Below, piece by piece: positions 9,268 through 21,027 of a stretch of DNA of 64,000 nucleotides (positions are counted from its first letter, which is position 1; every line of letters begins with the position of its first letter). The translations under genes were made by a program, and so were the position numbers. This stretch comes from Bufo bufo (lineage: Eukaryota; Chordata; Amphibia; Anura; Bufonidae), in assembly GCF_905171765.1 (NCBI RefSeq), contig NC_053390.1, positions 135,982,820 to 136,046,819 of the forward strand. Reading direction: 5' to 3'. The notes beneath the pieces were generated by a model. It did no database searches. It saw only the letters and a program-made list of their open reading frames with translations, and was not told the origin of the DNA.

Positions 9268-10830
9268 CACCCTGTACAGAATTATTAGGCAAATGAGTAT
9301 TTTGACCACATCATCCTCTTTATGCATGTTGTCTTACTCCAAGCTGTATAGGCTCGAAAGCCTACTACCAATTAAGCATATTAGGTGATGTGCATCTCTG
9401 TAATGAGAAGGGGTGTGGTCTAATGACATCAACACCCTATATCAGGTGTGCATAATTATTAGGCAACTTCCTTTCCTTTGGCAAAATGGGTCAAAAGAAG
9501 GACTTGACAGGCTCAGAAAAGTCAGAAATAGTGAGATATCTTGCAGAGGGATGCAGCACTCTTAAAATTGCAAAGCTTCTGAAGCGTGATCATCGAACAA
9601 TCAAGAGTTTTATTCAAAATAGTCAACAGGGTCGCAAGAAGCGTGTGGAAAAACCAAGGCGCAAAATAACTGCCCATGAACTGAGAAAAGTCAAGCGTGC
9701 AGCTGCCAAGATGCCACTTGCCACCAGTTTGGCCATATTTCAGAGCTGCAACATCACTGGAGTGCCCAAAAGCACAAGGTGTGCAGTACTCAGAGACATG
9801 GCCAAGGTAAGAAAGGCTGAAAGACGACCACCACTGAACAAGACACACAAGCTGAAACGTCAAGACTGGGCCAAGAAATATCTCAAGACTGATTTTTCTA
9901 AGGTTTTATGGACTGATGAAATGAGAGTGAGTCTTGATGGGCCAGATGGATGGGCCCGTGGCTGGATTGGTAAAGGGCAGAGAGCTCCAGTCCGACTCAG
10001 ATGCCAGCAGGGTGGAGGTGGAGTATTGGTTTGGGCTGGTATCATCAAAGATGAGCTTGTGGGGCCTTTTCGGGTTGAGGATGGAGTCAAGCTCAACTCC
10101 CAGTCCTACTGCCAGTTTCTGGAAGACACCTTCTTCAAGCAGTGGTACAGGAAGAAGTCTGCATCCTTCAAGAAAAACATGATTTTCATGCAGGACAATG
10201 CTCCATCACACGCGTCCAAGTACTCCACAGCGTGGCTGGCAAGAAAGGGTATAAAAGAAGAAAATCTAATGACATGGCCTCCTTGTTCACCTGATCTGAA
10301 CCCCATTGAGAACCTGTGGTCCATCATCAAATGTGAGATTTACAAGGAGGGAAAACAGTACACCTCTCTGAACAGTGTCTGGGAGGCTGTGGTGGCTGCT
10401 GCACGCAATGTTCATGGTGAACAGATCAAAAAACTGACATAATCCATGGATGGCAGGCTTTTGAGTGTCCTTGCAAAGAAAGGTGGCTATATTGGTCACT
10501 GATTTGTTTTTGTTTTGTTTTTGAATGTCAGAAATGTATATTTGTGAATGTTGAGATGTTATATTGGTTTCACTGGTAAAAATAAATAATTGAAATGGGT
10601 ATATATTTGTTTTTTGTTAAGTTGCCTAATAATTATGCACAGTAATAGTCACCTGCACACACAGATATCCCCCTAAAATAGCTAAAACTAAAAACAAACT
10701 AAAAACTACTTCCAAAAATATTCAGCTTTGATATTAATGAGTTTTTTGGGTTCATTGAGAACATGGTTGTTGTTCAATAATAAAATTAATCCTCAAAAAT
10801 ACAACTTGCCTAATAATTCTGCACTCCCTG
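9268..10830 (+). mobile_element. Nearly intact Tc1-like element of the DD37E type
   Basis: Terminal repeats share CAGAATTATTAGGCAA (left, near 9276; right, complement near 10805-10820), with TA flanks at 9266-9267 and 10831-10832. A second inner pair, GCATAATTATTAGGCAAC (about 9450) and its complement (about 10620), lies about 180 bp inside each end. This resembles the IR/DR arrangement, with two transposase-binding sites per end. The left boundary is uncertain by about 12 bp because the first bases differ between ends. Confidence 0.85.
9486..10442 (+). CDS. Tc1-like transposase, DD37E catalytic triad
   Basis: The 318-residue protein has an N-terminal helix-turn-helix (SEIVRYLAEGCSTLKIAKLL, residues 14-32), a basic linker (QGRKKRVEKPRRK) and a second DNA-binding region. 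A DDE core follows: D144 in LWTDEMR, D237 in FMQDNAPSHAS, and E275 in SPDLNPIENLW. There are 37 residues between D237 and E275, not the usual 34, which points to the DD37E group of vertebrate Tc1-like elements (for example TRT). The reading frame has no internal stop. It ends at TAA 10440-10442, yet the same frame continues for about 19 further sense codons (ending KKGGYIGH) to TGA at 10500-10502, so the TAA looks like a recent nonsense change trimming the C-terminus. The ATG at 9486 is the first in frame and lies just inside the inner repeat. Confidence 0.92.
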   Translation: MGQKKDLTGSEKSEIVRYLAEGCSTLKIAKLLKRDHRTIKSFIQNSQQGRKKRVEKPRRKITAHELRKVKRAAAKMPLATSLAIFQSCNITGVPKSTRCAVLRDMAKVRKAERRPPLNKTHKLKRQDWAKKYLKTDFSKVLWTDEMRVSLDGPDGWARGWIGKGQRAPVRLRCQQGGGGVLVWAGIIKDELVGPFRVEDGVKLNSQSYCQFLEDTFFKQWYRKKSASFKKNMIFMQDNAPSHASKYSTAWLARKGIKEENLMTWPPCSPDLNPIENLWSIIKCEIYKEGKQYTSLNSVWEAVVAAARNVHGEQIKKLT

Positions 10831-10868
10831 TATTGTAGATAGCTAGGTAGATAGATATATGGATTACA

Positions 10869-10869
<1 letters not shown>

Positions 10870-10907
<38 letters not shown>
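10870..10907. repeat. (GATT)n microsatellite
   Basis: About nine copies of GATT, immediately beyond the Tc1 element. Confidence 0.95.
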
Positions 10908-11262
10908 AAACTGTATAGTCAGCCATTGACTATGACTGCTGTTAAAGTGGCCTTCGCTAGTCTGCTCACCTCTTCTAGAGGCAGTCCTTCCGTGCAGGCT
11001 TGCTGGTCAGTCAGGCCACTTCTTCTCTGTCCATAGGGCATGTGTACATGCTCCTGCTAGCTCCTGGGGGAAGGTGCCTGAGCAATACATATCCTAGCTT
11101 GCTAGTGCAGTGTCCTGAAACACACTGCTTTATACTGTGATTGTGTTTCATGTAAGTTGTGCTTGTATATCAGTTCCAATAAAGTTGCATAAGGAGAGGG
11201 AGGTTCTAACAAGCCTCCCAGGGCTGACTCCACCCTGGACTCTGTACAGAGGAGAAGGAGGT

Positions 11263-11320
<58 letters not shown>

Positions 11321-13008
11321 TGTCTGTGGACAAAGATGCACCTCAGCAGCCATCTTGGAGAGTTACAAAAACTGCAAGGTTAGTTTCATGTACCAGCCCA
11401 TAGAAGGGAAAGATTACAGAAGAATCAGGCAACTCAGAGGGGGAGTGAGAATATTGGTAAAGGAAGGTAACTGTCGTTTATCAGGCTGTAGTCTCCTTTG
11501 CATTAGGTGGAGAGATTCTAAGAGAGTGCCCCAGAGGATTTAGAGCTGTCTTCCTCATCACTGCACGCCGACCCAGGAAGCTGCAAAACCGTGAGTACGA
11601 CTACTGCCCCCATCAGGCCACTGTGCACTCACATACTGCCCTTGCGGTCCGGTCCGGTCCACTGCAGTAGTGTCCTGCAAAGGTGTCAGTTTATTGGATT
11701 CCGACCCTGCACTGCCTGACCTCTGTATTGACCCTCCACTTCCTGTCCTGACATAGAACTGTTTATCTGATTGCTCATACTCTGCTTGCCCTGAATTCAT
11801 AACTATGGTTTAGCCTGATCTCTTGGTGCTTTGCACCAGTGTCTCTTGACCCCTGTGGGTCAGCTATCAATCGCACAGAGACTACTCCAAGATTTAGCAA
11901 CTTGGTGATTCCCCTGCATCAAAGTCCAGCTCCCTATACAGGGTTTACAGGGTAAACCCCCCTATGAGTACCCCAAAGCCATTTCTGTTGGTTGACACAG
12001 TGGTTCCACACCCACTGCTGAAACATGTGCCAACCATACAGAAAGACCATATTTCAAAGAAAGCCAACTTGAGACACACAGCCACTGCAATTTTCTAGTG
12101 CCACTATCATATTGTTGTGATGATTTTTGGAGGTGTCATACTCGTTGAGTCCTGCCAATCATAAACTGGATTGCCATATGTCCCCAGTGAGGCAACCCTT
12201 CAATAGCATTTTTCTGTTGCTAATAAGTCGCCATCTGCTTACACTCCTCTGTACATGGTTTTTATGGCTGTATGTTTGATTGGTGTAATGTTCTCTATCC
12301 ACATCTCAAGTTGCTTTGTGGGTTTGATTTAATATGTATTATCTTTATAAGTTAAATGTGGTAATTGTTTAATTCCCCACGTGTCCAGAGAAGATCCCTG
12401 TTTCTTTCTGTTCTGCCTATGTTTTATTCTCCTGAATAGTGAAGAAGAACATTAGTTTCCTGTGCAATAATATAGTTGTGACAGGGCGAACAACCAACTT
12501 GAATCACACGGAACCCTGGACGGTAGATATGTAAAATGATTTGTGCAGTTTATATTGGACATAGTAATACATTTGTATAGTATCTTGCCAGATATATTTG
12601 TGAATTTAATATGCTAGAAATTGTCCAATTTTGTTCAACCTGTCTTCAGACACGATGCAGGATATTTATCAATTCAAGTGCAAAGGAAAAGTAAAGGAGT
12701 TGGTAACAGCAGCCAATCAGGTTATTCCTTTCATTTTGATACGAGATTTTGAAAAATGAGTGCTGAAATCTGGTTGTGCTAATGTTCGGCATTTTGCACT
12801 AGTTTTGATAAATCACCCTCAATGTCTAAACATCACAAAGGCCCATTCAATCTCTGCAGAAGTATCTGTTCTCTTCCAAGTGCCCCCAGTTTATAGCATG
12901 TTTGTCACACTGAATGCTTCTGCTGCTTAAATAAAATGTAATATTTTAGACATGGAATTTAACGCATCTCAGGGAATAAAAGTATCTCAGAGATTATTTT
13001 ATTAAAGA
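10908..13008. other. Mostly unassigned sequence
   Basis: Apart from the GT repeat, I see only a short stretch at about 12655-12825 (TTTATCAATTCAAGTGC ... TTGATAAATCACCC, with AGCCAATCAG) that resembles the palindromic element at 29906-30079. No exon with convincing splice sites or protein motif was found. Confidence 0.4.
11267..11320. repeat. (GT)n microsatellite
   Basis: About 26 uninterrupted GT units. ORFs through it are artefacts of the dinucleotide repeat. Confidence 0.97.
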
Positions 13009-13011
13009 GAG

Positions 13012-13690
13012 TCTGTCAGCAGTTTTGAGCCTGTAAAACTGCTGACCATGTTACTGGCCAACTTTTTTAAGTTGCTCATGGAGATTATGCCTCCCAAATT
13101 TTTCCCAGTGGAGACTTGTCCCCTTTAAAATCAGGTCCCAACCCCTTTACATATGCACTAACCCCTTGTGTCTCATGACTCTGGGTCCTGGATTGAAACT
13201 TCTATTTTAGTGCCAAGTGGCCATCTGTGAACAGATTGATTTGTACAAGTCAAATTTGTTAAAAAAAAACAGGCTTCCTGAGCAGAATTGGGCTGGCCCC
13301 ACTGCTTAAAAGACACCCTCCCCCCCTTTGATTGACAGGGTCAGACATCTTGCCTGGCCCTGTCAATTTCTCACTTACGCCGTTGCTCAGAGTAGCAGCG
13401 CAAGCGCAGAGGATCTGTTGCCGCTACGTGAGCAGTGCCAATGCTGACTGTGCATGCTCAGCCCCACTTCCAGGTGTACCCAAACTTGAGCGGCGCATGC
13501 CATCTGTGCTGCTCAGGTGGCAGCAGCAGATCCTCTGCACTTGTGCCACTACTCAGAGCAATGGGGCAAGTACGAGATTCGCAGGGCCAGACAAGATGTT
13601 CTCTCAATCAAGGGGGAGGGGAGAGTCTTATGAGGGTCAGCCCCTCGCTGCTCAAGAGGCCTGATTTTTTACCGAATTTTATTCATATAG
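13012..13690. mobile_element. Possible TTAA-flanked element, right end unclear
   Basis: TTAAAGAGAGTCTGTCAGCAG at the left resembles the start of TTAA-inserted families. Within it, GCAGCGCAAGCGCAGAGGATC near 13398 is mirrored by GATCCTCTGCACTTGTGCCAC near 13530. A clear right terminus was not found. Confidence 0.4.
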
Positions 13691-14722
13691 ATAAATCCGC
13701 CCATCGCTAGAACTGTATATGTTTTTCTTTGGGCACTTGGCGTAAAATTTCTGAATACTATATAGTGTATACGTTTTTCTTTATAACGATCAACAAATGG
13801 GATGATGCAGAGAAATGTATTTTTTAGAAGGTGTTTTATTTCCACAGAGAGAAGGGATGGACAGTTTAATAGTCAATAATATATCAATATATTATACTCA
13901 AAATATTACCAAATTCATCAGTATCACTAAATGTAATTCAGAATTTTATAGAATACTAAATGTAATTTTATAAATGAGTCATTTTTAACTAAGTTTAGGA
14001 TAATAGAAAGGATTTTCTTTTGTACTTTTTACAATAGAAAATATACTTCATTCTCTATTCTGTGCTTTTCTTTCGCTTCTCTAATGACAGTCCACGACTT
14101 AATATGTGGAGAACACACAGCATCTTCCCAGTAAGAGATACATTTTTCCCACAGAGTATTGATATGCTCTAACAGTGTCTGAAATATTCCATATTTGCAT
14201 CCATTGACATGGACTAATACTCCCCCCTTCTGGATGGAACAGTCATAATGATCTTGGTGTATTTTATGCTTTACCAGGAAGAAATATATTAAAATTGAGG
14301 AAAGTTACAATTGTTGTATATTTAAAATTTCTAAATGTAGAAAATACCCATAAAATAGGCACAAAATCCCCAAATTCCTCCCTTCATATTCTCCTCCTTT
14401 TGTCTCAAATAACAATGAAAACTGGGCCAAATATACCGTATAAAGGACTCTATTATCTGTGTCCCAGGAGATCAACCACCTTCCCTGCTGTTTCTCAGTA
14501 AGCTCAGTCAGACCAGTCTCTGGCTGTAAGGCCTATTCATACTTCTGTATTACGGCATAATAATTCAAATTTAATGGTGCTCCTTTATTCACACTTCCGT
14601 ATTTAGGTCAGTATTTTGCATCGCTCTAAACTATAAGTGGGTCCAAAACACGGAAGAGGAGCAAACCTGTCCACTATACTTTGTAACTGCTCTTGTTTGT
14701 ACTCTCTATATATGCAGACTAA
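13690..14722. other. Unassigned AT-rich sequence
   Basis: Nothing coding was recognised. There is a short CTTCCGTATT stretch near 14540-14620 reminiscent of the foldback family, but no paired arms. Confidence 0.35.
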
Positions 14723-15217
14723 GGCCTCCTGCACACGACCGTATGGCTTTTTCAGTGTTTTGCGGTCCGTTTTTCACAGATCCGTTGTTCCGTTTTTTGT
14801 TTCCGTTGTGTTTCCCTTTCTGTTCCGTTTTTCCGTTCCGTTTTTCCGTATGGAATGTACAGTAAACAGTAATTACATAGATAAAATTGGGCTGGGCATA
14901 ACATTTTCAATAGATGGTTCCGCAAAAACGGAACGGAAACAGAAGACATACGGATGCATTTCCGTATGTGTTGTTTTTTTGAGGACCCATTGACTTGAAT
15001 AGAGCCACGGAACATGATTTGCGGGCAATATTAGGACATGTTCTATCTTTAAACGGAACGGAAATGCGGAAATGGAATGCATACGGAGTACATTCCGTTT
15101 TTTTTTTGCGGAACCATTGAAATAAATGGTTCCGTATACGGACCGTATACGGACCGTATACGGAACGCAAAAAACAGCCAGTAAACGGGGGGGGAAAACG
15201 GTTGTGTGCAGGAGGCC
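14723..15217. mobile_element. Foldback (Harbinger-type) element
   Basis: The ends GGCCTCCTGCACACGACCG and GTTGTGTGCAGGAGGCC are flanked by TAA on both sides (14720-14722, 15218-15220). The interior shows CCGTTTTTTG / CAAAAAACGG palindromes. It is closely related to the element at 44695-45119. Confidence 0.8.
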
Positions 15218-15221
15218 TAAA

Positions 15222-16370
15222 GAAGAGCACACTACTTGAAATTAATTTCATGTCTAGGTCATATAATGTTTAAAAAATTAGTTTCATGTCTGAATTGACT
15301 CTACCTGAATCAAAGGGCTCCATTTGGCCTGGAAACTGGTATGCTAGACTAATTTTTTTCTCTCGTCTTTCTACCTTTTTGAAAAAAAATTCAAAAATTT
15401 TTTGGCTCTCTCTTCCCTTCTCACTTTAAGCTCTAACACAATGACAGCTATAGCAAAAATTATCAGAATGACACTGACCTACATAGCTATGGATAAATAC
15501 ATGGTTGACGGTGTTAACAGTGTGTTTAAAAACACACCGTTATGTTTTTTAATATTAGAAACATTTTAAAAAATGTCCCTAATTGAGGTAAGATAGTGTG
15601 TAAAAACACAGACTATCTTATCAGGGGAAAAAACTGGCTTGTTGGGAAAAAGTGTCCAAAAATGATGCCTTAACAAGGGCAGAACGCCTATCCATATTTA
15701 TGCAAACATGTTCATTGTCAGAAGAAACTGCTGTTTGTTATGAACAATAGTGATGAGCGGCAGGGGCAATGTTCGAATTTGCGATATTTCGCGAATATTT
15801 AGTAGAAAATTCGTCATATATTCGAGAATTCGCAAATTCGAGATTATTTTCTTGATTGTGAAAAATCAGCAATGTAATATTCGTGTATCTCTAGCTAACT
15901 CTTATCAAACTGATAAGAATGCAACTCAGACAAGTGTTTACGAGCTGTTAGGAAAGTGAAGATAAGGGCAGAGCAAGCAACAGCCTGCAGATGCAGCGAA
16001 ACTCAACTCTGTTAGAAGACAATCTGTTGAAAATTTTTAATAAAGACCTATTGGAAAAATGTTTTTTAGTCCAAGATAATTAAAATGCAGTATTAAAAAT
16101 GCTCCCAAAGGTATCCATAGCCTTTAAGTATGTGTACATTCTTAAGGGATCTATCAACTAACCTAGCCGCTAACTTAAAGGAGTAATACACAAGGCCATG
16201 TTACAGTTCTGTTTTCGTAGGACTTCCTTAAAGTTGCACAGGGCCTCTACCACACAACAGCATGCCTCCAATTTTATAGGCTGCATATGGAGGTGTTTTC
16301 TATTTGATTCCATATGAAGCTTTTCTCATAGGTAGAATTCTTCTGTACACTGGGCACCAAACTGAGCCTG
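15222..16370. other. Unassigned, with a short TTCGAA-rich repeat
   Basis: At 15745-15860 a GTGATGAGCGGCAGGGGCAA start leads into palindromic TTCGAATTTGCGAATATT-like text, probably the beginning of a small dispersed repeat. The rest has no recognisable feature. Confidence 0.4.
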
Positions 16371-16372
16371 TA

Positions 16373-17466
16373 CACGACTGATCAGCTGTCAGTACCCGAC
16401 TGATCACGACTGTACACGACTGATCATGACTGTACATGACTGATCAGCTGTCAGTACCCGACTGATCACGACTGTACACGACTGATCAGCTATGTCAGTA
16501 CACGACTGATCACAACTGTACACGACTGATCAGCTGTCAGTACACGACTGATCACGACTGTACACGACTGATCAGCTATGTCAGTACCCGACTGATCAAA
16601 ACTGTACACTACTAATCAGCTATGTCAGTACCCGACTGATCACGACTGTACACGACTGATCAGCTATGTCAGTACCCGACTGATCAAAACTGTACACTAC
16701 TAATCAGCTATGTCAGTACCCGACTGATCACGACTGTACACGACTAATCAGCTATGTCAGTACCCGACTGATCATGACTGTACACGACTGATCAGCTATG
16801 TCAGTACACGACTGATCACGACTGTACACGACTGATCAGCTATGTCAGTACCCGACTGATCACGACTGTACACGACTGATCAGCTGTCAGTATATGACTG
16901 ATCACGACTGTACACGACTGATCAGCTATGTCAGTACACGACTGATCACGACTGTACACGACTGATCAGCTGTCAGTACACGACTGATCACGACTGTACA
17001 CGACTGATCAGCTGTCAGTATATGACTGATCACGACTGTACACGACTGATCAGCTATGTCAGTACCCGACTGATCACGACTGTACACGACTGATCAGCTA
17101 TGTCAGTACACGACTGTACATGACTGATCAGCTATGCCAGTACCCGACTGATCACGACTGTACACGACTGATCAGCTATGTCAGTACCCGACTGATCACG
17201 ACTGTACACGACTGATCAGCTATGTCAGTACACGACTGATCACGACTGTACACGACTGATCAGCTATGTCAGTACCCGACTGATCACGACTGTACACGAC
17301 TGATCAGCTGTCAGTACCCGACTGATCACGACTGTACACGACTGATCAGCTATGCCAGTACCCGACTGATCACGACTGTACACGACTGATCAGCTATGTC
17401 AGTACACGACTGATCACGACTGTACACGACTGATCAGCTATGTCAGTACACGACTAATCAGCTATG
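16373..17466. repeat. Minisatellite, about 25 units of 42-44 bp
   Basis: The unit contains ACTGATCAGCTATGTCAGTA, then CCCGACTGATCACGACTG, then TACACG. Units differ by a 2-bp indel (GCTGTCAG versus GCTATGTCAG) and by CCCG/CACG variants. Variants appear in runs, for example two adjacent units with CTACTAATCAG, which suggests local unit duplication. It contains no coding sequence. Confidence 0.97.
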
Positions 17467-18200
17467 TATGAATGAGCCGCATATCTTTAGATGAGAACAT
17501 ACATCCTTAAATGAGAATGAGTCCACATTTAGCCTCTGACCTCTGTCTAAAGCTCTTCTCATTTAGTGAATGTTCTTTCAATACTTTCAATGGAAAAGCC
17601 CAATCTTGGCAGATCTGCTTGGTACACCCTTTTGGAAACTGAAAATGTTTGTCCACGTCCTCTTCAAACAAGCACAGGGCTCTTCTATTTCTATCTTCTC
17701 TTTCTAAATATACTGCACTTTCTCTCACTTTTGAGATATATAAAGTGTATTGTGTGCTGCCTACAAAGTGATGTGGTTCATGTACAAAGTGTGTCCAGGT
17801 TCCAATCCCAGCTATGTGAACCATATCATTCCGGAACCTTTCTTTTCATAGAAATAGTGTCCCTTAGCGAAACATCCTTTAATTTAAGTTCTTCCCTCCT
17901 CTGTGGCATGATATGAAAGTTCTACCAATTCTAAATATACCGCTAAAGCTGCAACACTGTGATTGAAGTGTATACATTTTTTCTCTTTTTCATAGAAAGC
18001 ACGTTTCTAAATCTGAAGGAAGAGAAGCAAAGTGAAACGGAAATATTTTCAACTCTTTTTCAACATTTTCAACCTCTTTTTTGTTGTATTTACTTAAAGA
18101 AGACCTGTAATCTCTCCTGTTTTAGTAACTTACGTGCATTCCCAATGTAATAACAATTCTGGAGCATCTATTCTTATGACTGTGCTGTGCCATTCCTTTA
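17467..18200. other. Unassigned sequence
   Basis: No recognised gene or element. ORFs of about 100 codons on both strands lack motifs. Confidence 0.35.
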
Positions 18201-19060
18201 TTAACCCCTTAGTGACCAGCCTGTTTTGGGTCTTACTGACCAAGCGTTTTTCTTACTTTTTTCATCATCGTGTTCAATTTATATAGCTTTATGAGAGCTT
18301 GTTTTTAATAGAAAAAAATGTTTTTACATTGCCGCATCCCCATAACTTTTTTTTTCTATGGAGTTGCGTAAGGGCTTGTATTTTTCATTGGTACCATTTT
18401 GGAGTAAATGGCGCTTTTTGATCACTTGTTATTAAGTTTTTTCAGTGGCAACTAAGGAAAAATGAGCAATTCTGTCTTCTTTTAAAATTATTTCTTTTTT
18501 TACGGCATTCACCGAAGGGGATAATTTATGTGATATTTATGTAGTCCGGGTTGTTACAGACGCGTCAATACCAAATATACAGGGGAGATTTTTTTTTTTG
18601 CAATTTTTTTCATTAAAATGCATATTTTTTCAGGAATTTTTTTTATTTGATAAATGTGTGTTTTTTTCTTTTTTTTTACCACTTAATAGTCCCACAAGGG
18701 GACTATAACATACAGTATTTTGATTGCTTTTAAAATGCAATGCACTATCCCTATAATGCATTGCATTGACCAGCAGGCTTGAGAGGTGCAGCCTGCTGGA
18801 AATTACTACAGCCGGGACCAGGGCCTACATCGGAAGCGGGGTAGCCTTCAAACACATCGGCCCCCCCGCGATCCCATTCGCGGGGTGCCGATGAGAGACA
18901 GGGGGAATCCGCTCCCTCTGTCACCGCTTTACATGCGGCGGGCGCCATTGCCTGTGGCAGCGTGGCATGTAAAGTGTTAAACAGCCTGGATCGGCACTCC
19001 TGCCGGTCCGGACTGTTAGAGAAGGGCCGCGGCTCTCATGGGAGAGCCGGGTCCCCGCTC
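18199..19060. mobile_element. TTAACCCC-type element, 3' end not defined
   Basis: It starts TTAACCCCTTAGTGACC and proceeds through T-rich lines typical of the family (TTACGGCATTCACCG, CCCACAAGGGGACTATA) to a GC-rich palindromic tail at 18760-19060 (GGCCCCCCCGCGATCCC, GCGGGGTGCCGATG). A TTAA target with ends starting CCC suggests a piggyBac-like non-autonomous element. The assignment is inferred. Confidence 0.6.
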
Positions 19061-19061
19061 C

Positions 19062-19737
19062 CCGCTGCACCATTGTTTCTACCATTTCATCTACAGTAAT
19101 ATATAATATAAACTTTATTTATAACTGGAAAACCCCATTAATTAAGCTGAATCAATTTGGTTGTGAATAAATTGGCAGAAAAGATAAAAAAGATTGCATT
19201 ACAGTCATTCCTCTAGTGCTATCAGTGTCAGGATGTACAGTGAATCCATATGTATTATAAAGTCTTTCTACATGTGTATTTAATGCAGTCCATAGAGACG
19301 TCCAGAGAAAAGTCAGTGACTGTGTCATCTGATATCACAAAGATAGCTGCTCAATGGATAATCCTCACGCTTTTGTTGCGTCGAGCATTCCCCTGGGACG
19401 CGACTTTTACTAGGCACGATAGCCTTGAGAGTGGCCTCGCATTTGATGTATTTCCACATGGATAACAGCATTACAAGACTTCCAAGTGCTCTCACATTAG
19501 CTATTAATTGACAGCTCAGATCTGACAGACTCATGGGAAGATGGAAAACGTGTGAAGTTCGGGGCAGGTTAAAGTACAAAATGTCACTTTGGCACCAAGC
19601 TCAGCCTTCTACACCTAAAATGTTTTTCTAGGAACTTTTTTTTAATGGTAAATTTTATTTTATTTCATTAGTAGAGAGTGACTATATATTTTAATCATTT
19701 TAAGTCTCTGAAAACATAAATGTTTAGTCCCAGCTGA
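19062..19737. other. Unassigned sequence
   Basis: No feature recognised. This is a relatively repeat-poor stretch. Confidence 0.35.
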
Positions 19738-20460
19738 TTTAACCCCTTCCCCATGTATGCATTTTGGGCCTTAGCGACCAATCTTTTTTTTCATTTTTTC
19801 TAAGAGCTATAACTTTTTTTATTTTTTTCCATTGATGGAGCCATATGAGGGCTTGTTTTTTGGCGGCACAAGTTGTCATTTTTAATTTTTGGGGTACACA
19901 TAACTTACTGATTAACTTTCATTAACTCTTTCTGGTGGGGATGGGAAAAGCCAACAATACTGCCACTGTATTTTTTTTTCCATTTTCGAGCATAAATAAC
20001 ATGATCATTTTATTCTCTGGGCCAGTACAATTACAGAAATACCAAATGCAAATATTTTAATTTTACTGAAAAAAAAGAAAATGTTGCCGCATCCCAAGAC
20101 TTTCTATGGAGCTGTGAGGTCCTGATTTTTGGAGGACAACGTGTAAATTTCATTGGTATCATTTTGGGTACATAACACTTTTTGATTGCTTTTTATTTAG
20201 TTTTTTGGTGGTGAATAAGCAAAAATCGGGATATCTGGCATAGTTTTATTTTATTCGATTTTTTTACAGCATTCACCGTAAATGACATGATAGTTGTGTA
20301 GTGTGGGTCGTTTTGGACATTTTTCTTTTTGTATTTTTCAACTTGGAATTTTTTTTTTCATTTAATACACTTTTTTGACCATTTTTAACCATTTACTAGT
20401 CCCACAAGGGGACTTTAATAGGCAATCTTTTGATCGCTTACATTGTATGATGCTGTCAGT
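19738..20460. mobile_element. TTAACCCC-type element, partial
   Basis: It starts TTAACCCCTTCCCCATG and shares the family landmarks (GCATTCACCGTAAATGAC, then CCCACAAGGGGACTTTAATA) with 18199-19060. The GC-rich tail is missing, so the copy is truncated. An AAT/ATT microsatellite follows at about 20665-20712. Confidence 0.6.
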
Positions 20461-21027
20461 GCTACACTGACAGTCACCACCAGGCTATGCCAGTGAGGCG
20501 CAGGATACTAGAAGCACATTACAAGCAGGCCTGGGGCCTTCACTAGGCATTAGGCTGCCATTCTCCTTCTGTACCAGTTTGTAACTCGTCTTGTTCATGC
20601 TTGTCAGTATTATGTATGTATACCCCTTTTCATATGTACAGCGCTATGGAATGAATGGCGCTTTAATAATAAATAATAATAATTATTATTAATAATAATA
20701 ATAATAATAATGGTATAGTGCTGCTGAAAGGTAATGGAAAAACATAAAAGTAAAAAAAAAACACGGTTTTCTATGAATATTACCTTTTTCTGACAGAAGT
20801 GTCCCTTTTATGGGGTCCATGAGATGAGTCACCCACTGATCTCTAGAATGAATGGTTTGTGATGCCCTTCTAAATTGCTTTGGCCTAACTTAATCAAATG
20901 TTTCCATTTTTGTTTTAAATCAAACCATAAGCTTCCTTTCACATTTGCATAACCGGTCTCCGGCAGGCTGTTCCAGCAGAGAACAGCCTGCCAGAGCACT
21001 CTGGATCCAGCATAGCAGGATGTTACT

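Noticed and set aside
11102..11543. ORFs across the GT repeat
   Set aside because: They consist largely of Cys-Val or His-Thr dipeptide runs from the microsatellite.
16373..17466. CRISPR-like array
   Set aside because: The whole unit repeats. There are no unique spacers and no cas genes, and the context is vertebrate. It is a minisatellite.
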